64,000 nucleotides of DNA, taken from contig JAYESD010000001.1 of assembly GCA_036927565.1 (NCBI GenBank), positions 75,845,751 through 75,909,750 on the forward strand. The letters run 5' to 3'. Within the stretch, counting starts at the first letter, position 1, and every line of letters begins with the position of its first letter. Shown here one piece after another: positions 36,913 through 46,889 of the stretch. The notes below the pieces were generated by a model. That model had not been told where the DNA came from and ran no database searches. It was given only the letters and a program-made list of their open reading frames with translations. A program made the position numbers and the translations under genes. The stretch comes from Tuctoria greenei (Eukaryota; Streptophyta; Magnoliopsida; Poales; Poaceae).

Positions 36913-39698
36913 ATATGTTTAACATTGAGCAACATAAAAAGGAACAAGTTTAAAATGAATTAGAAACAAAACCGCACTTAACAATTCTGGGAAGTGCGGA
37001 CTAGTCAAATTTTGGTGCGGACTAGTCCGATTTCTCTCTGACTTTGAACGAACTTGTCCGTTTTGCTGCAGACTAGTCTGTTTTTCCCTCTGGACATTTT
37101 GGACTTGTCCGGTCCATTGCGGACTAGTCTGGTATCCCAAATTGCTCGAAATTTTGCTAAGTCCCTGGACTTGTCCGTTTTTACCTCTGACTAAAGTCGG
37201 ACTTGTTCAATTTTTAGCCAGACTTGTCTGTTTTTCCCGTCTGGATAAGATTGAACTTGTCCGATGTCTAATGCTGACTTGTCCAATATCTTTCTGACCA
37301 ACTTCGGACTAGTCCGGCCCTTCTCGGACTTGTTCGATAAATCGCGACTCCGAGTTCATCTTTTGTTTCACGACTTGTTTCCGAGTTTTACCTTAGGTGG
37401 GCCTAGAGACATCGTTCCTAACTCTTTTAGAGCCCACATGGTACTCTAAAACCGGCCCCTACTCACCCCCAAACTCGAAATCCATCTAACCCTAGCCTCC
37501 ACCTCTATATAAACAACCCCACCCCTTGGCTTGACATCTATTTGCCACTTTTTCACCACACCCAAACCCTAGCTCGTGAATAGCCACCACCAAGGAGGGA
37601 GAATGAGATATAGAGCAAGAAGAAGAAGAGGAGTAAATGAAAGAGGATCATGATCTCCATCAACTTCGCGTTCTTCGTCAACAATTCACCATCAAGTTCT
37701 TCATCAACCCTAGATCGGCAAGATCCAAGTGTTACCTCCAAGACTCTTGATTCCTTGGAGTCTTAGACACCTAGTATACCTTCTACTTCCTTTTCCTTAT
37801 GTGAATTCAACCTTGTATCTCCAAATTTACGTCGATCTAGAAAACCCTAGTTTGCCAGTTCTGTGAAGTGCGGACTTGTCCGGTCCCTAGCGGACTAGTT
37901 CGATTTTCCTGGTTAATTTCTGTTGAATTAATTCTAAATTGACTCGAATCAACTCCAAACCTGTATAAACTTGTTAAAAGTTATTAGAACTAGTTAGTAA
38001 GCATTAAAAGCAACTTATTAACTAGTTTTGCCTTGCATTTGCATTAATCATGCATGTCATGTCATATTGAGTAATGTTTGTGCACTCTTTGATTGTGTTT
38101 CTTGTCTTGTATGTTTATTGTGCGTATTAGACGGATTTGTGCTAGAGAGTGCCGCGGAGGATCTCCAACACCAAGAGTTTGAAGGCTTTGACCCGAACCA
38201 ATCCCAAGAGCAAGGCAAGTGTCCTTGAAGCATATTGATCCCGTTTTGAAATAAATGTTTTGTTTACAAAACTGCACGCTTGTGTCAATTTGATGGAAAC
38301 TCTATGATAGGAAGTTTACTAGATTTGTTGACCACCTTGTCACCTGGAATACATGGTAGAGAGTCGGGTTGGGATCTTTACCTTTTTGCTTCGCTTAATT
38401 TATTGGATGGGAAGACAACTATACCACTTAAATTACTTATGCACTTATGAGATTATGATTATCATGAACTGGTTAATATGATATAGTAATGGGTGATCTA
38501 AGCAACCATGGTAGATGGATGGATTGGATGTTATGGTGGTTCGCTTGCTTTAGATCTAAGGATCGATTCATGGAGCGACCATCCAGGATTTACAGTGCCA
38601 CCACGAGGCCAGGTATGGATGCGGCATAGATGATTAATTAGGGCTTTGCCAGTGCTGTTTGGACCATTAAGGATGCCCGGGGAAGGGGTAGTCGGATTGG
38701 GTTTGTTAATGATTGGTGGGACTACCCTGGGCTCCAAATGGCTCAAGTGGGGGCTCTTAGTTGAAGATGTGCTTAGTTGGAGACATCGCCACCGGTGAAA
38801 CCTCAGTGGGGGTCTAAATAGGCTAGTAATCCCTTTGTGAATGCTATTTTGTGATCTCTTGGCCATACACCTATGGTAGTGTTTTGGCATAATGGAGATT
38901 TTTCTTTAGTCGCCGATGTGTGATGAAATCACAAACACTTGGATAAAGTTGTACAAACTCCGTAGAGTAATAGAAACTCTCATGACAGCCGTGCTCCCGA
39001 TTATGAACAACCTGGACTCTCACATGATTAGGGGAAAACTTGGTATCGGGATGGTTTGGTAATGGTTATGGTTAATAATACGGTTATGGTTGGTTATGAA
39101 TTAACTTCTGATATTGACTATGGTTATTGGTAATGAGAAATCTGGAATATTGATGATGGTAATGAATATGGACTAGTATTATGATGATTACATGGTTTAT
39201 GATGGGTTTACTTCACATACATATAATATATTGCTTTTCAAATGTTTTAATGTACTTTTCAGCACTTAATCTCTATCATTATCGTCAATTGAATTAGCTA
39301 CGTGTCATACTTTCCACACTTGCTGAGTACGACATGTACTCACCCTTGCAATTCCCCCACCAATAGTTGCAGGTCAGGATTGGGAGTTTAACGTTGATAA
39401 TGCGGAGTTCTAGGCCATGTCTACCATCAGCTTTGCCTATGGGGTGTTGGAGCTGCGCTATCCCTTTTGCCTAGTTGCTTAATTAGTTGATTTCTGCTGC
39501 ATTAGTTCAAACTTATCATTAATATTTATTAGAGCTTGTATATGAGATATTATGAATTGTGTAATAAAAGTGGTTAATTAATCTTTTTCTGTGATAATTT
39601 TCTGTATATCCTTTTGTGAATGCACTTGTATATGTGTGTTGAACGTCCTGGACACACATATGTGTTCACTTGGTTCATTTTTGGGATCGGGTGTCACA
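36867..39698 (+). repeat. 3' LTR of the chromodomain gypsy element (2832 bp)
   Basis: TGTAACACC...GGTGTCACA, near-perfect inverted ends, followed by the ACTGG duplication. Contains the GGACTAGTCC array (36995-37340), a TATA box ctatataaac (37505-37514), a leader-like stretch rich in gaagaagaag (about 37615), and about 200 bp beyond the point where the 5' copy is interrupted. Confidence 0.9.
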
Positions 39699-40500
39699 AC
39701 TGGCTAGCCAAGGAAAAGATTGCAGACAAGGATCCTTGTATGCTCCATCAAGTTAGGGGCATCCCCCTCCCGTATCCGGCCACATCACCTCTTGCAGATC
39801 GGAGTTCGGCTCGGGAAGGATGCTCAACCCTCCATCAACGCGCGTAGGTTGGAAATTGAGTGACCCGAGCTGGACCAGGCCCCAGCCCATTAAGGTCAGA
39901 GCAAGCTTCCCTGTGGATGGCTCCTCAACTAGAAACTTGGGTAGAGGAGTCACAAGACGGGGAGCAAAGGGTGTGCACTTGAGCACGTGGCTGAGGCAAC
40001 CAACAATGGAACGAGACATATATGTGGTGCCTATGGAGCGTGCAGGTAGCATAATGAACAACACATGTGTCAGGCAGCACGCGTAACAGAGGGTCCTTTC
40101 AAAGGACCACCTTAGCTGCACTCGACACTCATAGTTTGGCAATAAAGGAGGGACGGCTACCTGTCTCACAAAGGACCTCAAACCACCGACCTTGTGAGAG
40201 CTCCCTTGGGCCCATAAAAGGGAAGCCTCAGGGTCAGAGAAAGAGAAGGAAAATGGGAGAAAAAAGGGGAAAAAGAAGGTGGAAGAAGATGGAAGAGGAG
40301 AGAGCACAGAGAGATGTAGAGGGATATCCCGAGATCGCTTTTGATCAACACCATTACACTTGAGACAATCCATGCAGACAAGTAGGTCGTAGGATTATAA
40401 GACTCCAGGTGGCCCGAAGCTGGATAAATTATTCGCATCCATCACTAGTTTTGTATGTGATCCCATGCGATTCAATAACCCCCCATATTTTGATTCCACA
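39699..40500 (+). repeat. Right piece of the split Tat-like LTR
   Basis: Continues the LTR begun at 14523. It has a TATA-like cccataaaag (40211-40220), then a purine-rich leader, a gtaggtcgtaggattataagac segment and ...ggcccgaagctggataaat, which match the layout of the Tat LTR ends at 12126. The exact right end is uncertain; ttgattccaca at 40500 is the best candidate. Confidence 0.5.
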
Positions 40501-43500
40501 CATAGACAATATCATTGACTCATATGATCCTTCATGTCATTCACACTTGGGATAATATAATCAAGAGAGCAACAAAATAGATGCCAAATAGTTATTTGCC
40601 CCCTTATTCCCATATACATGATATCCCGGTTGATTATTTTGGTTTACACAATTCTCATTATAAAAAAACAAATTAAGAACACAAAAACCATCGTTGCATT
40701 TTTTATTTCAATCCACTACTACGTTACTATACATTACTTTGTGACAAGATGAGTTGATTCTAGAATACTATTATACCCGCAATGATTTAAAATGGCAGCG
40801 GCAAAACACCCGCGGTAGTTGGTGCACGGTTCTTTACCCATGAGCTAAATTTTAGCCCTGTACACATTCCACAACAGGCAGGAAACTCTGCCCACACTCC
40901 TTGCTTGGTGATAATTCTTACAATGTTGACATGCATGTGTGCTAGCCGCAAGATTTTGATAGGATATATTTATCATCAAAATTTAGCTTGCAAGGACAAA
41001 CAGGTTCTTGTTGGATTTTGTTGTCCAACGGAATCTGTCCAATGACCAATTCCTACACTCACCAAACACGCTGATTGGGATCACTGACCCGTTATGGTTG
41101 TGTGTGTCCTATGATCCTAAGTGACATAAAAGAGGGGCACGTTGGGGCATGTGAACCAACATTCATCGTGACCCACAAGTGCCTCAACGGATCCAACAAC
41201 CTGATCTGATATGTTAGGCATGGAAGTGAGGGAGAAGCTCCCATCATCGTTGCTCTGTGCCACTGACTAAGCACCATCGCTGAGATCTGCTCCGGACGTG
41301 GCCTCCGACCATCATCGACTCTCCCTAAAACTCTCAATGACTTCTTTCTCCAAGTCAGAAGGTAAAACCCAAACTCTCAAAAAACCCATAGATCTTTCTT
41401 TAATATGAACTTTGAAGTGCGCATAAAACCCGAACCTGAAATACAAATCCCAAAAACACGATCCCGAACCCAAAAAACCCGAAGTCCATCGGTCGTATAA
41501 CTGGGCTGTGCGGCTAGCCCATCGGCCAAAAGTCTCCATAAAGGCGTAACCCTAGGTGGCCCGAGCGTGTGCACTTGCCGTTCGCCGACGACGGCAGCAG
41601 CGGCCCGAGCATGCACTTGCCATATCGATCCAACCTCGACACCACCAGCGCCGCCCCCACTGGTCCCCCTCCTGACGACAGGCCGTAGTCAGGCTCGACC
41701 CCTAAGGTGCCATCACACGCGCCCAGTAGCCAACAATTTTGCATGTGATACGTTATCCTTCTGCACTGAGACTGATGAAGCGTGCAGCTTCTGTTTGTTG
41801 CAGCCTTGCTGGGACAGGACAAGGGGGGAGACCCCTCGATTGATGAGTGTGTGGCAGGTGGCCAGCCACAAAAGCTTCCCCTCAGTGCCCAACTGTTAAT
41901 GCAAAAAAAAAAAAATGCCAGCCGCTCCATTTGCAACAGCTGCCGCTTCTGCTGCGATAATTCGTCTCCAGTCCAGCACAGAGTTAGAGAGAAAAAGACG
42001 AGGTTACGAGAGCGCGCTCATCCGTGACCAAGAGCAGCTCACAGTTACGCCCTGCACTTAGTAAATCATGTTTTCTAAATGTTGCTGTTAGTTAAATGCC
42101 GCCTTGCATTTTTTGTTTTAACCCACAAACAGGTTGTATTGTAGAAGTACAAATAGAACTCTTGTATCAATTCAAAATATTGGATAATTTGGATAACCCA
42201 AACACGAAACCGAACTTTTGGGTACCTAGAAATTTGGATTCTATTTTTTTTTAAAAGATCTGGAGGAGGAGCTCCCGCATAATATCATATAAGAAGAAAT
42301 AATAACCCAGTTTATATGGGAAATCGGACCCGAAAACCGTACAACAGAAAGATGGCACACATCTTCCTCACCCACAACCACCGCGACACACAACTCACGC
42401 AAGTCGACCTTTAGGGCCCACCTACTCTGCTCATCTTCCCGTCATTGCGCCATTGAGGCCGAGGCAGTGCCTCCAACCTGACCAAGATCGTCACCAGTTG
42501 CAGAAGCCGAACCTCACAAGCCTCACCGCCCAGATCTGCTGTCGCATGCTTCTCGCGACCCTATCGCCCAGATCCGCCGTCGCAGGCGCCACACAAGCCC
42601 TACCGCCCAAATCCGCTGTCGCAGGCAACTGCGAGCCCCACCGCCCAGATCTGCCGTCGCAAGCACTCGCAAGCTTCACAACCGCCGCTTCTGGAGACAA
42701 CCTAGGAGAGGAAGGGAAACTGCCATCACAGACTCCTATGAAGCAATCCACCAGAGTTGATCGCCTTCACCCTTGTAAATCGCCACCACCACCACTTCCG
42801 CCCACGCTAGCCCAATGCATGAGAGGAGGAGCTCCTCACTGCATCTCATCTATGAGCTCAATGTCGTCGTCGTCTTGCCAATGATCTCGTGGCACCTATG
42901 CCACTCCACGCCATATATGCAGCCCTCGAGTCGCCTGTGCCATCACAATCACCATCACCTGCCCACCGCTGACTGCTCCGCATCGTCACCTGTCTGTGGG
43001 CTGGCTCTCCATTGACACCACATCTCACATTGGCGCCCGACCACACCCGGATGCAACCATGCCGCCTCATCCTTGATCACCGCCACACCATCATCACCAT
43101 GCGCATGGCCACCAACACATCACACCATGCGCACGGTCACCACCGCCACAACACCATTGCTAATGAGGCAACAACTTGTTGCACTGGCTTGTTGCACCTG
43201 GAGAGGACAACACTTGGATAGGCATCACGCGTTAGTGCCTTCAATCAGCACAGCATCAGCGCCCGTCGGCAACGACCTGACTGCCGTCAGATCCAGCGCC
43301 ATCCACCGCCACGCTCACGGTGCACGCGCGGGCCTGAGACGCGCCGCGCATGCTCAGGCCGCCCCCTGCCGCCACCACGAGCCGTCACGGTCGCAACAAC
43401 TGTCGGTGTTGGCCCAAGACTGAAATCGCCCGGATCGACATCCCCAGCGAGCCCTCTGCAGCACCAATAGCACTTCTTTCTCGCCACGAACTGCCAAGGC

Positions 43501-45076
43501 AACGGAGGGTTACCCCGCTACCACTAGCATCCGTCGTGGCGCTCCTAGCCATCGCGACCGCCACGAAGACCGCCACCAGAAAGATCCAGTCGTCGTGGCT
43601 CGCCAAGGAGCAGCACGCCATGCTGTTGATTCCCGTCGCCGGATCCGGCCAGTGGATCTGTCCGTCACCCAACTCAGACGTTGTTTCCAGCGCGCAAGCC
43701 ACCAGATGTCGAGAGACCCAGCCCCCACCATCACAGGTTGTCATGTAGTACTCGATGGCTTCCTCTGGCGGCGGCGAGGTAGGGGAAGGAACGGCGGGTG
43801 GCGACGACTAGGGTTTGAGGTGCCGTCCGAGTCGCCTAGGTGGGGACGACCCAGGCTTGGATTCTATCTTGGGGTAGAGATTCTCAAATCTCGAGTCTTA
43901 AAAAACCCGAATTAACCGACTCAAAATTTGGAGTGATCCGGAACGCTCACTGCTATCTGAATTGTTTCCCCCAAATCAATTAGATCCAGGTAAATCTAGT
44001 CATTATGAACATTTAAGCTTCATATCAGTTCTAACAGTAACAAAGGATCGTAGATCACACAAAATTCATCAAGCTGAAAGAAGGGGGTGATGTAGTGACA
44101 CCTTTCGATGGAGGATAGGGCCGGCCGATGTCTCACACGGAGGAGAAGATGATGTGTCGCCATCTTGTGCACCGAGGAGGGAACTCGCCAAAGTCCCACG
44201 AGGAGAAGGGGGGCGACATGTTGGTGATATCACGCGAAGTTGTGGTTGGAACTCAAGATGACGAGATCCAAGGGATGGTTAGTCGGGTTTGTCGGTTAGA
44301 TCTAGATGGGATGAGATAATTGAGGGGACAGGAAGTTGTGGGAAGAGGATAACCCTACTCTCAGGATGTATAGATCATAGGTCTGGCTAGCATGGGACAT
44401 GCCCCGCTCCCCCTGGTCCAACTAAAGACGTTTGAAATCACAGTATAAATGACAACATTCTTAACTTTAGTCCAGTTGATGCACCATGTAACAAAGCAAT
44501 TAACTAGCATTCGAACGGTCCATACCCTCACCCCTCCCCCTTAATAAGCCCAGGCTCCTGTAATGGACTAACTGTATATATAAATATCACATTGGGCCCA
44601 TTTATCAAGTTAGCAAGATTTTTTTGGCCGGTCCCGCTTTGTCTGTTTGGTATGCTATAGCACATATGCTATGCCCATAGGCACAAGTGACACTCGTACC
44701 ACCTCTACAGGGTTTAACTTATTTGCGTGCAAAAAAATGCACGCATCATTCACACCGAAGGCAATAGTTTCAATGTTGATGGAACAAAATAATACATCTT
44801 GCTAAAGTTAACCTTGAAAATAAACAATATTATTCTGATGAATGTTTCCAATTCAATATATATTGTACTCTTCGGATCACATATAGGAATATAGTATAAC
44901 ACATTAAAGATTCGATTTGTTTTATCGAACAGTCGATGCATGTAACATATATAATGGAATTTTACATTACTAAACCAATTAATATGGGCCAATCTTATCA
45001 AGAAATATTACTAAACTCACTTGCTGTTAGGAGTCCTGAACTCTTGCCATGCGTCAGCTGATGACGTCCAAACCCA
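40501..45076 (+). other. Unassigned interval between the retrotransposon nest and the CACTA element
   Basis: No convincing gene. 40501-41090 is AT-rich with nothing recognised. 41340-41520 and 42150-42250 contain many acccgaa / ggattttgg-type fragments. A run of 13 A occurs at about 41904. 42400-43910 is GC-rich with a short tandem array (42526-42680) and overlapping open frames on both strands that look compositional. 43990-45076 is AT-rich. It may contain old unrecognised transposons. Confidence 0.4.
42526..42680 (+). repeat. Four-copy tandem array, period about 38-41 bp
   Basis: Core accgcccagatctgctgtcg recurs at about 42526, 42566, 42604 and 42642 with small changes. Lies in GC-rich unassigned DNA. 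Confidence 0.65.
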
Positions 45077-45620
45077 CACTACTACAAAAAGCATTTTTAC
45101 AGGCGCCTCAATTTTTCAAACACAGGCGGTCCTTAAAAATATGCGACTGTGATGACGAATGATATAATAACTGTCTGTGATGAAAGAACAACACAGGCGG
45201 ATTTTAAAGAACAACCGTCTGGGTAAATACATGATCTTCAGAATCGGTTCTTAATTAAGAACCGCCTGTAATGCAACGAACTTCACAGACGGATTTTAAG
45301 AAACAACCGTCTGGGTAAATACATGATCTTCACAGACGGTTATTAATTATTAACCGCATGCAATGCCATGAACTTCACAGACGGATTTTAAGAAACAACC
45401 GTCTGGGTAAATACATGATCTTCGTTGGCGGTTCTTGATTAATAACCGTCTGTAATGCAATGAACTTCACAGATGGATTTTAAGGAACAACCGTCTGAGT
45501 AAATACATGATCTTCGTTGGCGGTTCTTAATTAATAACCGTCTGTAATGCAATGAACTTCATAGCCGGTTCTTGATTAACAACGGCCTAAGAAGATCATG
45601 TATTTTCAGTGGCGGTCATT
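45077..45620 (+). repeat. Left terminal and subterminal repeat zone of the CACTA element
   Basis: Inverted end CACTACTACAA followed by many cacaggcgg / accgtctg motifs in both orientations. From 45192 a 92-bp unit repeats four times (motif cacagacggattttaag at 45192, 45284, 45376 and 45468, exactly 92 bp apart). In En/Spm such repeats are binding sites for the element's DNA-binding protein; the same role here is inferred. Confidence 0.88.
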
Positions 45621-45910
45621 GTTTAATTATCATAAGCGGTTTTCATTGAAATTACAGGGATGTAGTTGCAATTATATATCACAGCCGCATGTAGTCGTGC
45701 AGGCAAAATTGTATCAGGAAAAAAACACAGATGAGCTAGCGGATACTAGTACAGTAATGCATTATAGGAAATGCTCGATCACCAGTGAGGCTGGCTTAAT
45801 TGTGATAATACACCATTAGAGGTTTTACAATTGTTCAAAGATAATTTCTTTACACACTGAACAAAAATCATGCTACATTCATTGTAGATCGACGATGAAG
45901 CTCCCATCGA

Positions 45911-46750
45911 TCAATCTAAATTGTACCGTCCTGCTTGCTCCCGAACACGTCTCTTATATTCCGCTGGATCCTGAAAATATTGACATTATTTAAATTAACA
46001 AATGTCGAAGGAGGAATGAATAACCTACATTGGTCACTAAGTCAAAGTGTCATCTAACCTTGATAAGTAGATTATAGCAATCATTTTCAACATCAGGCAC
46101 ATTTGGCTGATGCAGCAAACGCTGAACTTCAAGTAGTATAGTTTTGATTGTAAAAGCACTGCACCACCCCTACGAAATATAATTTAAGCAATATAAGAAA
46201 CCAGTTCAAATAAGTTTGACAAAAATTATAAGTAATAATTACATGAACAAAATAGGTCTATCTTACAGTCTCTTGATCAAGAATCCCGATGCAGAGTGCT
46301 CCCGAACGATGGACATTTGGGTGGAAGAACCCAATTGGAAAGGAGCATCTTGGAGGCACCAAGGGATAGTCCTCAGAGAAGGAGATTGTCAGGAGGTAGT
46401 AACCATCTTCCTATTCAGTCTGCAAAAGAAATTTATTAATAGGAGGACGATAGTTAAACTCATATTGTGCTTGTTCTTCATGACTTACCCCTTCTTTACC
46501 GGGGACGATGCACTGCCACTTCAATAAATCTCCCGATTCAGGCTTCGCAGAGAAACCCTACGCGGAGAAATTGAAAATACCAAAAACAAACAACACGGAA
46601 AAACAAACTACAGTTAAGTTCATCAGTCCATTACAGATACATATGTATATACAACCATGTGACCGGTGTGCCATATGTACATACATGGGGATGGTTCTTG
46701 CGCCACGCCAAGCGCTCCTCCTTCAATCGGCTACACGCCCGAGACATCAT
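45911..46750 (-). CDS. Captured SUMO E2 conjugating-enzyme-like gene (UBC9/SCE1 family), five exons
   Basis: Minus-strand exons: 46750-46685, 46557-46489, 46419 (or 46410)-46267, 46169-46059 and 45970-45911, all with GT-AG introns and a constant frame. The product is about 150 residues (plant UBC9 is about 160). It opens SRLKEERLAWRKNHPH, where UBC9 binds SUMO and E1, and contains FFHPN and the catalytic-Cys segment SGALCIGIL (Cys codon 46293-46291). It ends DPAEYKRRVREQ. The family moves SUMO from E1 to lysines. Differences: about 5 residues missing in exon 2; substrate-side residues changed (Tyr to His after HPNV, Thr to Ala before Cys). The upstream acceptor of exon 3 leaves a TAG at 46413-46411; the acceptor 9 nt further on removes it in frame. 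It lies 139 bp past the transposase stop on the same strand. Confidence 0.82.
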
Positions 46751-46889
46751 TATCTGAAGAAAGACCAAACTTCCAAACTTCCAAATCATTGAGTCCAAAC
46801 GCATATGTACACAAATGCAAAAGGACACAATCCATATACCAACATTGTTCTAAGTTGATTTCAGAAGATACAAATATATACAATATATA

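Larger units (their letters stand above)
14616..39698 (+). mobile_element. Chromodomain Ty3/gypsy element carrying a nested copia stack
   Basis: The ends are TGTAATACGC at 14616 and GGTGTCACA at 39698, flanked by a perfect 5-bp duplication ACTGG (14611-14615 and 39699-39703). The 5' LTR is cut at 17230 by a copia insertion. The remaining interior (34972-36866) encodes RNase H, integrase and chromodomain, followed by a purine tract and a 2832-bp 3' LTR. Primer-binding site, gag, protease and RT are gone, lost in a deletion that joined the nested copia to gypsy RNase H at about 34971. The outer duplication proves that everything between was inserted later. Confidence 0.88.

Noticed and set aside
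39753..40373. 206-codon minus-strand frame
   Set aside because: Antisense to an LTR promoter/leader; no recognisable domain.
42453..43748. Several Arg/Pro/His-rich frames on both strands
   Set aside because: All frames are open because of GC-rich, partly tandem sequence; codon pattern is not gene-like and no family is recognised.
45192..45560. Regularly spaced repeats that might suggest a CRISPR array
   Set aside because: The 92-bp periodicity includes the spacers, the repeats are subterminal CACTA motifs, and the DNA is plant.
45911..46750. UBC9-like gene as an ordinary host gene
   Set aside because: It lies inside the CACTA inverted ends and CCA duplication, next to the transposase, and is too diverged from usual plant UBC9 to be the host copy.
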